In this document: one piece after another, positions 46,387 through 59,479 of the stretch | Numbering within the stretch: the stretch's first letter is position 1 | How the letters are laid out: every line of letters begins with the position of its first letter | Assembly (NCBI GenBank): GCA_029959085.1 | Contig: JARWIR010000031.1 | Location: 5,394,001-5,458,000 of the forward strand | Length of the DNA stretch: 64,000 nucleotides | DNA from: Nemophila menziesii | Lineage: Eukaryota > Streptophyta > Magnoliopsida > Boraginales > Hydrophyllaceae | Reading direction: 5' to 3' | Notes under the pieces: generated by a model | What the model was told of the DNA's origin: nothing | The model's database searches: none | Seen by the model: the letters and a program-made list of their open reading frames with translations, nothing else | Program-made: the position numbers and the translations under genes

Positions 46387-48006
46387 ATAGTCCATCTAGC
46401 GATGTTAACCCAACACTTATTAAATTACTACTTGTAAACGACCCATACACTTGTGGGAAGTCACCCTCTCAATGTTGATTTTATATCTCGCTTTGGGGGA
46501 TGAGAAGTACCCACCAATATATAAAATACCCTAAGTATAGTAGTTGATACAAAATACATAGGATGGGTTTATACCCACCAAGTTGTAACTATATGTTGTT
46601 ATAACATACCTTAAAAACAATTTCATTGAGGATTGAACAAGGGAAATGTTAAATTGGTTGGTTTACATGTAGTCGATGGGCATATACCAACCACCTTAAA
46701 TAATCAGGTTTTCATTTTAAACTCTCACATATTAAGTTTAGTATTTCTTCGGTTTACAGAGTTCTTAATTTAGTTTACTGTGGGTTTACATAGTGCTTAG
46801 TGTTTAGTGTTAGATTTATTGTTGTTTATAGGTACTTGATCACGGATAATTGTGGGGTTTAAACACTCACAATAAACACAAAAATGAATATGGTAATAAA
46901 CACTATCATAAGATGTCTAACCAATCGCAAAAACAAGGATAAACAAATGTATCTTTATACGTGACAATGAAAAAAGGGCATAACTTTAAACATTTGTCTC
47001 ACATAGGCTTAAAAAAAGTCAAGAAATATAAAATTCACTAAAAAAACATAAGCCATGCCCACCTTCCTATATGGGGAATATTAGATGATAATTCGTACTG
47101 AAACATTAACTTTAGTATTAAAAATAACCAATACAATACCTAATACATACAAGTTTGTATATACCCACTAAATTATGCATACAAGTGGATATCAAACCAA
47201 AATAAACACATAAATTGGGGTATCAACCCAATATTTTATGTAAAAGTGGGTATACACCCACTAGTTACAAACAACCACAACAATGTAGAATAATCATCAT
47301 TCCGTCAATACGTCATTTCTTGTATCCACCAAGTGAATACTCATAAATACAAAACAATTTTTGAATGTTGGTGGGCTTATGAGTGTGATAAAATAATGAT
47401 ATATAATCACACATCTCAAAAACACGATTAACTCTCCGCAAGTGTACGGGTTGTTACAAGTAATAATAAGTAAATAAAGTTTATTGCTCAGGGACTTAGG
47501 TAGTTATTTCAATTCGTGTTCAATACTTTTGTAGATTTTTTAAATCTTCCGATTTGAAAGATAAATATATGAAGTGTTTGATTTTTTAATAAATAATATA
47601 AATAATTATTCAAGGAAGATAGCAGTTAAGATTGCAAGTATGCGCCTAATCATATTGACTTAATGGTTCTAGAAATAATTGGTTGTTTTTATTAACCAGG
47701 ATTCTAAATTTTTCCTAACTCATGTAGGGGTCAACTTAGGAAGCTCACATACTCATATTCTAAGAGATTAAGACAAACCTTAGCGGCTACTTGGCTATTC
47801 AAGACCTTGGGTTAATTAGCGTACACCAACCGCGTATTCACAAACCAATAATTACAACACCTTGCCACTTTTGGGTGCAAGCTCAATTACTTAGTCTAAT
47901 CAATATAATTTTTCCAAAATTAGATAAGTATATTTTCAAGGTGTACACCCATTAGATGCAAATCACAGTTTATTTTAAAACTCAAAACAACAAAAAAAAC
48001 AGTAAA
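46387..48006. repeat. Beta spacer, unit 4
   Basis: Matches the unit 2 beta spacer (GACCCATACAC near 46440, CTCCGCAAGTGTACGGG near 47434). No gene supported; a 73-codon frame at 46257-46478 crosses its start and looks like chance. Confidence 0.75.
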
Positions 48007-50004
48007 CCTAGATTTCTACATAAATAATTCTAAACTAAATAGAAATTAGTGCATAATTGAATCTTTGAATTAAAATATTAGAAATAAATTAAATACAAAA
48101 TAATTATAATTCTAATTTACCCAAAGAATAGAAATAGGGAGGAGTAGAATTTATCCGGTGAAGCTCCAAACTTGAATCTTCCTTCTCTAGATCCTCATGA
48201 TCTCTTTTGTGATGAATTATTGATGAAATGTAAGCTCTGGTGGCCAAGGAATGAATTTATAATGTCAACTTTAGTGTATACATAGGTCATGGGCTAGGTT
48301 TAAATGACCTAACCCATCTCAAAAACGTTTTCCTCCAAGAGGGGACAAATTCGAGTCATGTTTTAACTTTTTCGTTACAGATCTGAGTTGTAAAATACCA
48401 GTAACCATGCGCTCCTAATTCAGAATCCCATATGAATATAAAATGGATCATCCAATTATTTTTAAATATCACGTGACATCGAAAACAATTAACTATCTAA
48501 TTTTGGCCGACAACTGTTTCATATTTATAAAAATGGTTTCTTATCCATTCTTTGACATGTAATATAATACGTGTACCTAAGAGTTTCACATTTAACACAT
48601 AAGTTACGCACAAATAACTCTAAATGTGAAAAATCTCCAAAAGAGGGTAAGAAACGAGAATATATCAAATAATAGGGAAAACCCCTCATCTAAGCACAAA
48701 AGGAACTTAAAAATATGTCTCAAGATAGGATTTATTTATTACCAAATAAGGGAGACATCAAATGTCTTTCCATTGGATTGCAATTAATTCTCTAATGACA
48801 CACGAGATAAAATTATGCACGTAGGATAGATATTTCTCGTCAAGATATATGAATATAAATTACCCGTTCCATCAGCTAACTATATCAAATTTAAAAATTA
48901 ACATGAAGTTAACACATTCTGAATATATTTATTGGATACAAAAGTTTTCTATTGCATAAAACCACAATAGAAACTACCGTTACCTTTTCTATCAAATTGT
49001 ACTATCGGTCCCTGAAAATTTTGTCACAGACTGAAAGTGGGTATAAACTCACGACTGCAACTGTAGAGACCTTTGATATCAAATTGCCCTATAGATCCCC
49101 TGAACAATCTATATGGGTTTAAACTACATAAATCATTATACTGTGAATAGGGTGAAATACAAAATACCCACTACTAATTTAAACAATACTATATAACAAT
49201 TAATGGTTAACAAAAACACTTTATATGAATTAATATTATAAAAAAAATTAGTATTATTTTAGAAAAATTTCAAGATTTAACAACTATTATTCCATGTTAT
49301 TCTATAATTTTCAGAAAAAAGAAGCAAAAACTAATAAAATTGCATTAAGAACACCTTATTTAACCCATAAAATAATATTTGTATTGTCTTTGAAAATATT
49401 GCTTCCGCCGATTAAAAACTCCTCTAATAGACAAGTTTTTCTTCTCTTAAAAAATAATAGTTTATGTATACGAAAGGTATGAATTAAGCCAAACCCGCAT
49501 CACGAAATGAATCACCATAATGCTTTACATGCCAAGAATGAGAAAGAGTGCTTGAAAGTTCAATTTATGAAAGATTGTTTTTGCAACGACCATATATATG
49601 ATTTGGTTAATATATAAAAAGTTTAGTATGGATGGTATTTTCCCTAATTTAGAGTGCATAATGAAAATTATTACAATTCATGTTTACCTATTTCTTTTCT
49701 CATTGCATACCCATCTCGTCCTTTTGGGAGATAGTTGACTTATGTTTTTTACCCACCAAGATTTATGGTATAGATTTTTTGTGGGAAATTAGATCAAACT
49801 TTTTATTAACTTAAACATATAAGACTTTCATCCAATATTTAATAATCCAATATTTAATCATAATAGTTAATTATAATAGTAAGACATATGTAAATAGATT
49901 AATTAGAAAAGTTACCACAATTAATTTTTTAGGTTTAATATAAGGTACATTTCATACACTACTAAAAGTTTTATTGAACCATTCAATATAGGATGAAAGA
50001 CTTT

Positions 50005-50189
50005 TCCTATTTATTAACCCAACACACAGAACGGAAGCCCAAGCAACACTGTTGGCAAATGGGCTGGAAAGAAGAGAAAAATTCAATAATATTTACTTCC
50101 CATTTAACTACTTTGTAACTAGTCTACACATCATGGGCCTTATCCATTCTTAGGATTTAAACAAAAATTTACCCTAATAACAAAGACGC
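50005..50189 (+). promoter_or_regulatory. Promoter-like block of gene B, unit 5
   Basis: GCCCA near 50037, TGGGCT near 50060 and TGGGCC near 50135, as in unit 1. Leader exon ends at 50217. Confidence 0.5.
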
Positions 50190-52043
50190 CGCCGCTCCTC
50201 TCTTTGTGTATATCGAGGTAAAGTTTCCTCTCCATGTACATATACATTGGTAAAATTAGGTAAAATAGTATTATATCTTACTCAAATTTTTTTGTTGTAT
50301 TTGTTTATATGGTTTAACTAAATTTAATTTAATTTTTTTTTTCACAGAATAATTAAAAATTGACGTTCTTCTGAGTAATTTTATCGAGTCTTTTGGATTT
50401 GTAAAACTAAGAGTTTCATCAATGGAAAAATCTTAGATAAATATGAGTTGTCCAATATACTAAGAGACGTTCTCTTAATCAAGGTATGTGATTTATTTTA
50501 GTTACCATGTTGCAAGGCACAAGAAAAATCTTGAACCCAATTACAATATGAGTCCCTATATAATGTGAAAATTGCAATATAGACCCACATTATTTTTCCT
50601 TAGGAAAGAGGTAAAAGATTTGTGTATGGAATGTAATTTGTCTCTCCTATAAATAATTGAAAAATATAGGATTAGATTTTTCAGTTTTAGCAACTAAAAA
50701 GTCATGCAATACAATTCAAACAAAAATATTTTGTATTTTTTTATTCATACATATCATCGAGTGTTGTTTGATTACAGGAAAGCGATCGTTGGTCATGACA
50801 TTTCAAGAAAATAGAACACTTATATAATTAACTTGGTAAGTTTATTAATCTATTGTTATGCTTCATATGATACTTAATAACAGATGATCAACCCTTAATA
50901 TTTAACTCATTGTTCTAATGATTGTAAATTTTAGTTTGGTAATAGATGTGTTTAATTTAGATTAAAAGAATAAAAGCAAGTAATTGTGTGGATGATAAAA
51001 TATTATTTGTACACAATTGAACATTAAACACACTATTAATAAAAGTTATGTAGACCAATAGTGAATACACAAATAAAGAGTGTGTTATTGGGTGTAAAGA
51101 ATAACCATTTTAATATGTCATTGAATTAATTTTGCACCGATATGGCATTTTTGCTCCAGATCCTACTCATGCAATAGCTCTTGTTCCTGTCGGAGTATAT
51201 TATTTATCGAAATCAGATCTGTGATTTTGGTAGATGGAAAGGGAAAGAGAGGAAATCATATATCTTTTGCTTTTAAAGCTGTGCCAGAGAGAACAGCTGT
51301 GGAAATATGTCAAAAAATAATACTCCATCAAGTGAGTTCTCCATCAGATCGGATGAAGGCATAAATTTAGTGGTGAACTTGAATTCAAGTCCATCAGATC
51401 AGTATGGAGTTTGTCCCAACTTTAAAATTTTTGTGAAAGGCAAAAGTCACAGTCCAGATCTTCCTCAATTTTCTGCTCTAGCTTCAGCTCTTACTCTAGA
51501 TTATTCTCCTGCTCCAGCTCTTACACTAGATCCTTCTCCTTCTCCTGCTCCGGTTCTAGCTCTGGTTCCTGTTCTAGTTCCTTTTGTTATACTTCCAGCG
51601 GCTACTAAAGACAACAACAGTCTCAATGAGCTCAGTGATCTTGCTTCAAGGTTGTTTGATGACCTGTCTCTGTTCGACTTTTATGCTTCTCAAGTAAGTT
51701 AATACAATCTTATCTAATTTTAAACATTTCACTTACCATTTCTCATGGTTTGTATTTGTCTCTTTATTTGTAGGATACATTTGAGGACCCTCCTGCTCCA
51801 GGTGCATGGTAATTTTTTTTCCTAGTAAAATAATTTGATTAATTCTTTAAATATGTTACCATTGTAATCAACTTTTTTTTGGATCTTTCATTTTTTCAAC
51901 AAAGTGGGAAAAAGTCCCAGTCCTCTAAATCCAAACGTAGGCACAAGAGAAAGAGACAAGAGACTTCTGAGTCGGAAAATGTCAGTGATGATGATCATTG
52001 GGTTTTGAGACCCCATAGAAGGTCTAAATGGGTAGTACGAAAG
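50190..52043 (+). CDS. Gene B2, unit 5: open Pro-rich protein, unknown family
   Basis: Leader exon to 50217; exon 2 50348-50483, here with a good acceptor and donor but with TAG after ATG-GAA-AAA-TCT; exon 3 50778-50835 with the common TGA. The main exon is open from ATG 51307 to the GTAAGT after 51693 (129 codons): MSKNNTPSSEFSIRSDEG, INLVVNLNSSPSDQYG, Pro-rich LT(L)DxSPAPA repeats and an acidic end. Exon 5 51774-51812 gives DTFEDPPAPGAW and a stop. The basic segment (about 51899-52043) is open. Of the four B copies this has the best set of splice sites. Function unknown. Confidence 0.55.
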
Positions 52044-52910
52044 GTATGTCCACTTTTTCTAAATTAATTTTATTACCGTCATTATAAACAGTTTTGTTCT
52101 TTTAATCTTTACTTAAAGACACTCAAGTGTAACTCATGATGGACTAAATGCACACAACCACCTTTAACTATATCTAATCCCTGATTTTGTCCATAAACTT
52201 TAAAAAACAATTTAAACCTTCTTAAACTTTTTTTTCCGTTGTTGTTAACGGAGCATGCAAATTACTATTATCCCCTTTCATACTACCGCACCTTTAACTT
52301 TTCATGACCCATTCTTCCCCTTCTAGTTCCTCGCTCTGAACACAACTCATTTTTTGACCAAATCTTCCTTGACTAGATTTTCAATTAGATTTACATAAAA
52401 AAGAAGTCCAGATTATTTGTGGACCCATATGTTTTTGGATAGAATTGTAATTTAGGGAGTGTTGAATATTATTTTATGTTGTGTTGTGGCACCTTTTGTT
52501 TTTTAATAGTTGTGTACAATTGTAACTAGGGTCTTTTGTCATAATTTGGTTATAATGTTTATCCCATCTGGTTGTGAGTGCTAATGTGCATATACCCTCT
52601 AATTCTGCAGATATAACCATTTGTGTAAGGGAGGGACTTGGAATTCAACCTCGAAATATGATGCAGGCAAATCTTTTGCGAAACATTCACCGTCATCATT
52701 TGACAGGATAGCATGGTATTTCATAGATTTATTGGTCGCAAGTTTCTTGAGTTTTTATCTTTCTTGAATTTCTAAAGTCAAACAAAGATATTTATCATAA
52801 GTTATAACTCACACTTTGTAATTTTTTTCCTTATACTTATAAACATATATCAAATAGAAGATGGTCTCATTTGCAGGTAAGATCAGAACTAAACAAAATA
52901 TTGTAAAAAC
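52044..52910. other. 3' flank of gene B, unit 5
   Basis: Contains the doubly open segment near 52611-52710 (plus VREGLGIQPRNMMQ). Otherwise AT-rich, with nothing else supported. Confidence 0.3.
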
Positions 52911-53292
52911 AGCATGAGCATCTGGAACTTTTTGAATTTGGGTAATTTTTTCAAATTCAGCAAAAATAGCATGCAAAGTGTCGAAAAAATCTTGCATATC
53001 ATATAAATAACCTATCTTTAGATATGGTCCTATATTTAATTCACTCACATATTAAGAAATATGGCCCTATTAACAAGGTGTCAATATCTGCTCCAGGGCC
53101 ATGAACCTATATAACAATATAACTCTTTAGATCTTCTTGACAACAAAATTAAATCCAAAAGATATTACATAATATTGCATATTTTAATAAGTGAACTTAC
53201 ATCAAGGTGATAGGAGCCAAAAGTCATTATAACAACATTTACATCTTCTACTCTCCATGGAGTGTCAATTTCTTTACCCACATTTTTACAAT
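52911..53292 (-). pseudogene. Poly(A) polymerase N-terminal relic, unit 5
   Basis: Best-preserved copy: exon 53292-53201 reads NVGKEIDTPWRVEDVN, then VVIMTFGSYHLD with a GTAAGT donor. Exon from 53106 reads VHGPGADIDTLLIGPYF, then the same stop and frame change, then DFFDTLHAIFAEFEK and KVPDAHAV. The D-I-D pair is present. Still a fragment with an internal break. Confidence 0.75.
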
Positions 53293-53427
53293 CTACAATA
53301 ACATTTTACATTTTGATCTAACCATGAAGATTGATTTTGTAGTAACACGCCACTAGCAAATGCAGAATCACTTGTTTACTTCTTCTTGAGTTTTACAAAA
53401 GATTTTCCTTTTACTTAGAAGCTATTA

Positions 53428-53720
53428 TCACACAGAAGATGAAATTTTAGAGAAGTCATATGAGTTCATTACATAGCATATATAGAGAATGACAAAACTG
53501 CCCCTCAAGGATGAAAAATTAGATTTTGATTTCAGTAAGTAATTGTTTGCTAACATAAATCTATATATAAAATCATCTTGGGGTATCCGTACTAGAAGAA
53601 GACGATCATAAGATGAGCAAGTAGCAACAAAAGCAAGTGAACAATGTTTATTGTACGTTTCAATCACATCAGGTTTAATTCCATCTATCTTCACAATAGA
53701 AAATCCATTGTGCATAAGTG
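53428..53720 (-). CDS. Conserved minus-strand exon, unknown gene, unit 5
   Basis: Open copy of the exon at 42247-42539 (KIDGIKPDVIETYNKHC, SSYDRLLLVRIPQDDF), after a TTAACAG acceptor. Most differences from unit 4 are single amino-acid changes. Confidence 0.4.
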
Positions 53721-54678
53721 CTGTTAATACCAATATCTATTTAGAGGAACTAAAATGTTCTCCACATTTCTCTTTCAGACAATTCCTTGAACATGATAAG
53801 TACAAATGACCATAAATTTTATTCATCCTAAAAGAGAAGCTCAAAAGAATAATAAAATCCAGTTTACAAAGAAATGTCAATCAAAATATACTGACTTGAG
53901 GTTTCAAGTATATAAAGAAGGGGCCACATTTCTAGGATTCCACCTAATGTGAAATTCATGAATATGGATAAATTATTTTTATAGTTAATATTATGTTTCC
54001 AACAATTGGTGCTCTCTTTTTAATGGTTTTTTTGGTCTGGTTTTGAGTATGGACAATTTTTCTTAATGAATGATGATTTTGGTTTGGTAATTTATTGTTT
54101 GTTTTATCTTTAATGAATATATTGTGTTCTTTTATAAGGTTTTGATCTTTGGTACAGCATTTTGAAAGGCGGTGTACTAATTTTGGTTGAATGAGCATTA
54201 TTCTAATGTTCATAATTGTAAAAAATGATGGAAAAAAGCAGTTCACTGCACAAAAGTTTATGAGAAAACTAAAGGACTGTAATTAAAATTAGCACGATTA
54301 CAATAAGTTTCACTTTTTACATACGCTTCAACCTTTAGGAACTATACGTATTGCCTAATTTTCAAAAGGAGATAGAAACTCCTGCCTACATAGCCATAAT
54401 ATATGGAGACACCATGAAAGTGAAGATTATGCGAATCGTCAAAATTGTTACCAATCAGTTTGAATCGATGCACTAATATATATTATTGTTATTTTAATTA
54501 ATTATTTGTTTTTATTGATATTTTAAATTATTAAATGTATAATTTAATGAATATTACATTTAAATATAATTAAAAACCATATTTTTAAAAAAAAAAGTCA
54601 TTCGCGACTACTTGTAGTCTTCATTGACAATTGTACGTAGTTGGTTTTTCTATTATATAAATTTATCACTCTCGAATC
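53721..54678. other. AT-rich stretch, inverted repeat and CACTA-like motif, unit 5
   Basis: Holds the possible upstream exon (IYGHLYLSCSRN, minus, about 53760-53830), arm 1 of the inverted repeat near 54433-54461, and TTCGCGACTACTTGTAGTC at 54601. The minus frame at 53956-54246 is low-complexity and not called. Confidence 0.4.
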
Positions 54679-54876
54679 ATGCCTCACATGTGACTCCGAA
54701 GCATATTGGATGCTAGCAAACTGATTGGTAACAATTTTGATGATTAGTACCGTAACGTGAGAATTGTTCTCATGCATGAAAAGGTCATTGATACGATCGA
54801 TAAAGCTCTGACTACTATTCCCGATGAGAATAACAAAGTGGAATGGGAAGCTTACGTGAACCATTATGATAATTGA
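54679..54876 (+). pseudogene. Copia-type gag N-terminus scrap, unit 5
   Basis: As in unit 4: ATG at codons 1 and 4, stop at codon 5, LDANKLIGNNFDD, shared TAG for Trp, YRNVRIVL, ending at TGA 54874-54876. Confidence 0.72.
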
Positions 54877-54926
54877 CTATCAATTTATTACATTCAATAC
54901 TTGATCGGATGATGGATTTCTTCAAT

Positions 54927-54928
<2 letters not shown>

Positions 54929-54960
<32 letters not shown>
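54929..54960. repeat. (AT)n microsatellite, unit 5
   Basis: About 16 AT repeats. Confidence 0.95.
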
Positions 54961-54965
<5 letters not shown>

Positions 54966-57277
54966 TGGGAAACCCAAAGAAAATAAAATGTCACTACCTA
55001 AGATAAAATATTCGGATATTTGACGGTGGCCAATCATAATGACTAAACTCTTGGGAAGGTAAAGTACCACGTTCCATATACAACTTAGTATAAGGTAAAG
55101 AGAACCTCTCCCATTCATTTCTATTACCAAACTAAGAAGTAATTTCATGGTGAGAACCTCAAAGTTTTAGTGAAAATCCTTTATTAAGGCAACACAAATC
55201 GAAGAGGAAAAATTCTCATATCATGAGGTCTTGCCAAGCTAGATAGTCAAGTAGGTTAGAATTATTACGACAAACCATTGCATAAGGTGTCCTTACCCAA
55301 GACACATAGTAGTGTTGAGGTTGATTTCTAAGCTACCGACAATTGTTAGAAGGACTTTTGAATCCCGACTAATGTGAATGGCCCAATTCTTCCTTATATC
55401 TAATAACTATTAAATAGTTGAGTAGGTGGGTTACCCGCAAAAATTAAGCATACTTATCATCCCTTCTTATGTTTTTAGTATATTAATCATTTCTTTTGTT
55501 AATCATTTATATTTTATTGTATATTAGTCCCATAACAAATACCCGACATATATTATTTATTTATTTGTCATTTATTTCGCAACTCTACATTATTTTACTT
55601 TCAGAACACATTTATTACAACATTGATAGTCCATCTAGCGATGTTAACCCAACACTTATTAAATTACTACTTGTAAATGACCATACACTTGTGGGACGTC
55701 ACCCTCTCAATGTTGATTTTATATCCTGCTTTGGGAGACGAAAAGTACACTCCAATCTATTGAATACCCTAAGTATAGTAGTTTATACAAAATACGTAAG
55801 ATGGGTTTATACCCACCAAGTTATTAGTATATGTTGTTATATCGTACCTTTAAAACGATGTCATTGAGGATTGAAAAAGGGAAATGTTAAATTGGTGGAT
55901 TTACATGTAATCGGTGGGCATATACCAACCACCTTAAATAATCAGGTTTTCATTTTAAACTCTCACATATTAAGTTTAAGTCTTTCTTGGGTTTACAGAG
56001 TTCTTAGTTTAGTTTACTATGGGTTTACATAGTGCTTAGTGTTTAGTGTTAGATTTATTGTTGTTTATAGGTACTTGATCACTGATAATTGTTGGGTTTA
56101 AACACTCACAATAAACATTAAAATCTATATGGTAATAAAAACTATCATAAGATGTCTAACCAATCACAAAAACAAGGATAAACAAATGTATCCTTATACG
56201 TGACAATGAAAAAAAGGCATAATTTTAAACATGTGTCTCACAGGCTTAATAAAAGTCAAAAAATATAAAATTCATTAAAAACATGAGCCTTGCCCACCTT
56301 CTTATATTGGGAATATAGATGATAATTGATACTGAAACATTAACTTAAGAATCAAATATAACAAATACAATACCTAATACAAACAAGTTTGTATATTCCC
56401 ACTAAATTATGCATACAAGTGGATATCAACCCACTAAATAAAAACATAAATTTGGGTATCAACCCGCTAAATAAAAACATAAATGTGGGTATCAACCCAA
56501 TACTTTAGGTAAAAGTAGCTATACACCCACTAGTTACAAACAACGACTACAATGTAGAATAATCATCTATCTGTCAATACGACATTTCTTGTATCCACTA
56601 AGTGAATACTCATAAACACTGAAGACTGTTCAATGTTGGTGGGCCCATGGGTGTGATAAAGTAATGATATAAAATCGTACACATCTCAAAAACACGATTA
56701 ACTCACCGCAAGTGTACTGGTTGTTACAAGTAATAATAAGTAAATAATGATCGTTCCTCAGGGATTTAGGTAGTTATTCAATTTGTGTTCAATACTTCTG
56801 TAGATGTTTTAAAATATTTCGATTTAAAAAATAAAACTAATAAGTGTTTGATTTGTTTGATAAATAATATAAATAATTATTCAAGGAAGATAACAGTTAA
56901 GATTGCAAGTATGCACCTAATCATATTGACTTAATGGTTTTAGAAAAAATTGGTTGTTCTTATTAACCAGGATTCTAAAGTCTTCCTAACTCATGTAGAG
57001 GTCAACTTAGAAAGCTCACATACTCATATTCTAAGAGATTAAGACAAACCTTAGCGGCTACTTGGATATTCAAGACCTTGGGTTAATTAGAGTACACAAA
57101 CCGCGTATTCACAAATCAATAATTAAACACCCTTCCACTTTTGGGTGCAAGCTCAATTACATAGTCTAATGAATATAATTTTCCAAAAATAAGATAAGTA
57201 TATCTTTCAAGGTGTATATCAAGTAGATGCAAAACACAATTTACTTTAAAACTCAAAACAACAAATAAAACAGTAAA
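54961..57277. repeat. Beta-like head then alpha spacer, unit 5
   Basis: 54961-55670 matches the region after (AT)n in units 2 and 4. From about 55676 the sequence is alpha (AATGACCATACACTTGTGGGACG). The 33-bp minisatellite is at about 56420-56510 and the CACCGCAAGTGTAC block near 56704. A 123-codon frame at 55496-55867 spans the change and is not a gene. Confidence 0.75.
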
Positions 57278-59259
57278 CCTAGATTTCTACATAAATAATT
57301 CTAAACTAAATAGAAATTAGTGCATAATTGAATCTTTGAATTAAAATCTTAGAAATAAATTAAATACAAAATAATTATAATTCTAATTTACCCAAAGAAT
57401 AGAGATAGGGAGGAGTAGAATTTATCCGGTGAAGCTCCAAACTTGAATCTTCCTTCTCTAGATCCTCATGGTCTCTTTTGTGATGAATTATTGATGAAAT
57501 ATAAGCTCTGGCGGCCAAGGAATGAATTTATAATGTCAACTTTAGTGTATATATAGGTCATTGGCTAGGTTTAAATGACCTAACCCATCTCAAAAACGTT
57601 TTCCTCCAAGAAGGGACTGATTCGAGTCATGTTTTAACTATTTCATTACAAATCTAAGTTGAAAAATACCAGTAACCATGCGCTCCTAATTCAGAATCCC
57701 ATATGAATATAAAAGGGATCATCCAATTATTTTTAAATATCACGTGACATCGAAAACAATTCACTATCTAATTTTGGCCGACAACTGTTTCATATTTATA
57801 AAAATGGTTTCTTATCCATGCTTTGGCATGTAATATAATACGTGTACCTAAGAGTTTCACATTTAACACATAAGTTACGCACAAATAACTCTAAATGTGA
57901 AAAATCTCCTAAAGAGGGTAAGAAACGAGAATATATCAAATAATAGGGAAAACCCCTCTTCTAAGCACACTAGGAACTTAAAAATATGTCTCAAAATAGG
58001 ATTTATTTATCACCAAATAAGGGAGACATCAAATGTCTTTCCATTGGATTGCAATTACTTCTCTAATGACACACGAGATAAAATTATGCACGTAGGATAG
58101 ATATTTCTCGTCAAGATTGATGAATATAAATTACCCGTTCCATCGGCCAACTATATCAAATATTAAAATTAACATGAAGTTAACACATTCTGAATATATT
58201 TATTGGATACACAAGTTTTTTATTGCATAAAACCACAATAGAAACTACCGTTACCTTTTCTATCAAATTGTACTATAGGCCCTGAAAATTTTGTCACAAA
58301 CTGAAAGTGGGTATAAAGTCACCACGGTAGCGACCTTTGATATCAAATTTCCCTGTATATCCCCTGAACGATCTATATGGGTTTAAACTACATAAATCAA
58401 TATACTGTGAATAGGGTGAAAAATACAAAATACCGACTACTAATTTAAACAATACTATCTAACAATTAATAATGGTTAACAAAAACACTTTATATGAATT
58501 AATATGATAAAAAAATTTGTGTTATTTTAGAAAAATTTCAAGGTTTAAAAACTATTATTCCATGTTATTCTATAATTTTCAAAAAAAAAACCAAAAACTA
58601 ATAAAATTGCATTAAGAACACCTTATTTAACCTATAAAATAATATTTGTATTGTCTTTAAAAATATTGTTTCCGCCGATTAAAAACTCCTCTGATAGACA
58701 AGTTGTTCTTCTCTTACAAAATAATAGTTTGTGTATACGAAAGATATGAATTAAGTCAAACTCGCATCACGAAATGAATCACCATAATGATTTACATGCC
58801 AAGAATGAGAAAGTGTGCTTGAAAGTTCAATTTATGAAAGATTGTTTTTGCAACGACCATATATATGATTTGGTAAATATAGGACAAGTTTAGTATGGAG
58901 GGTATTCTCCCTAATTTAGAGTGCATGGTGAAAACTATTAAAATTCATGTTTACCTTTTTCTTTTCTCACTGTATCCCTATCTCGTCTTTTTGGGAGATA
59001 GTTGACTTATGTTTTTTACCCACCAATATTTATTGTATAGATTTTTTGTGGGAAATCAGATCAAACTTTTTATTAACTTATACATATGAGACTTTCATCC
59101 AATATTTAATCATAATCATTAATTATAATAGCAAGACATATGTAAATAGATTAATTAGAAAAGTTACCACAATTAATTTTTTATGTTAAATATAAGGTAT
59201 ATTTCATACACTACTAAAATTTATATTGAACCATTCAATATAGGATGAAAGACTTATCT

Positions 59260-59479
59260 TATTTATTAACCCAACACACAGAACATAAGCTCAAGCAATG
59301 ATGTTGGCAAATGGGCTGGAAAGAAGAGAAAAATTCAATAATATTTACTTTCCATTTAATTACTATGTAACTAGTCTACACATCATGGGCCTTATCCATT
59401 CTTAGTATTTAAACAAAAATTTACCCTAATAACAAAGAAGCGCCGCAGAAAAAGTTAGAAATGCAAAATAAAGCCCGCT
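59260..59479 (+). promoter_or_regulatory. Promoter-like block of gene B, unit 6
   Basis: TGGGCT near 59313 and TGGGCC near 59386; the first box is GCTCA here. Leader exon ends at 59500. Confidence 0.45.

Larger units (their letters stand above)
36817..48006. repeat. Tandem unit 4 (even type, gene B2, internal duplication)
   Basis: Same order as unit 2, with a 1.9-kb internal tandem duplication (42567-46386). The B copy has an open main exon. The 5' block (36817 to about 38800) has no gene and shares even-unit differences with units 2 and 6. Confidence 0.92.
48007..57277. repeat. Tandem unit 5 (odd 5' part, gene B2, alpha spacer)
   Basis: The 5' block up to about 51000 has odd-unit features (for example CTCCTCTAATAGAC near 49420 and CACAG before exon 2). 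The B gene, the minus-strand relics and the gag region are most like unit 4, and the spacer is alpha. Gene A and the CACTA segment are absent. The 5' block (48007 to about 50000) has no gene. Confidence 0.88.

Noticed and set aside
55496..55867. 123-codon plus frame in unit 5
   Set aside because: It spans the change from beta-like to alpha spacer and combines two unrelated short frames seen separately in other units.
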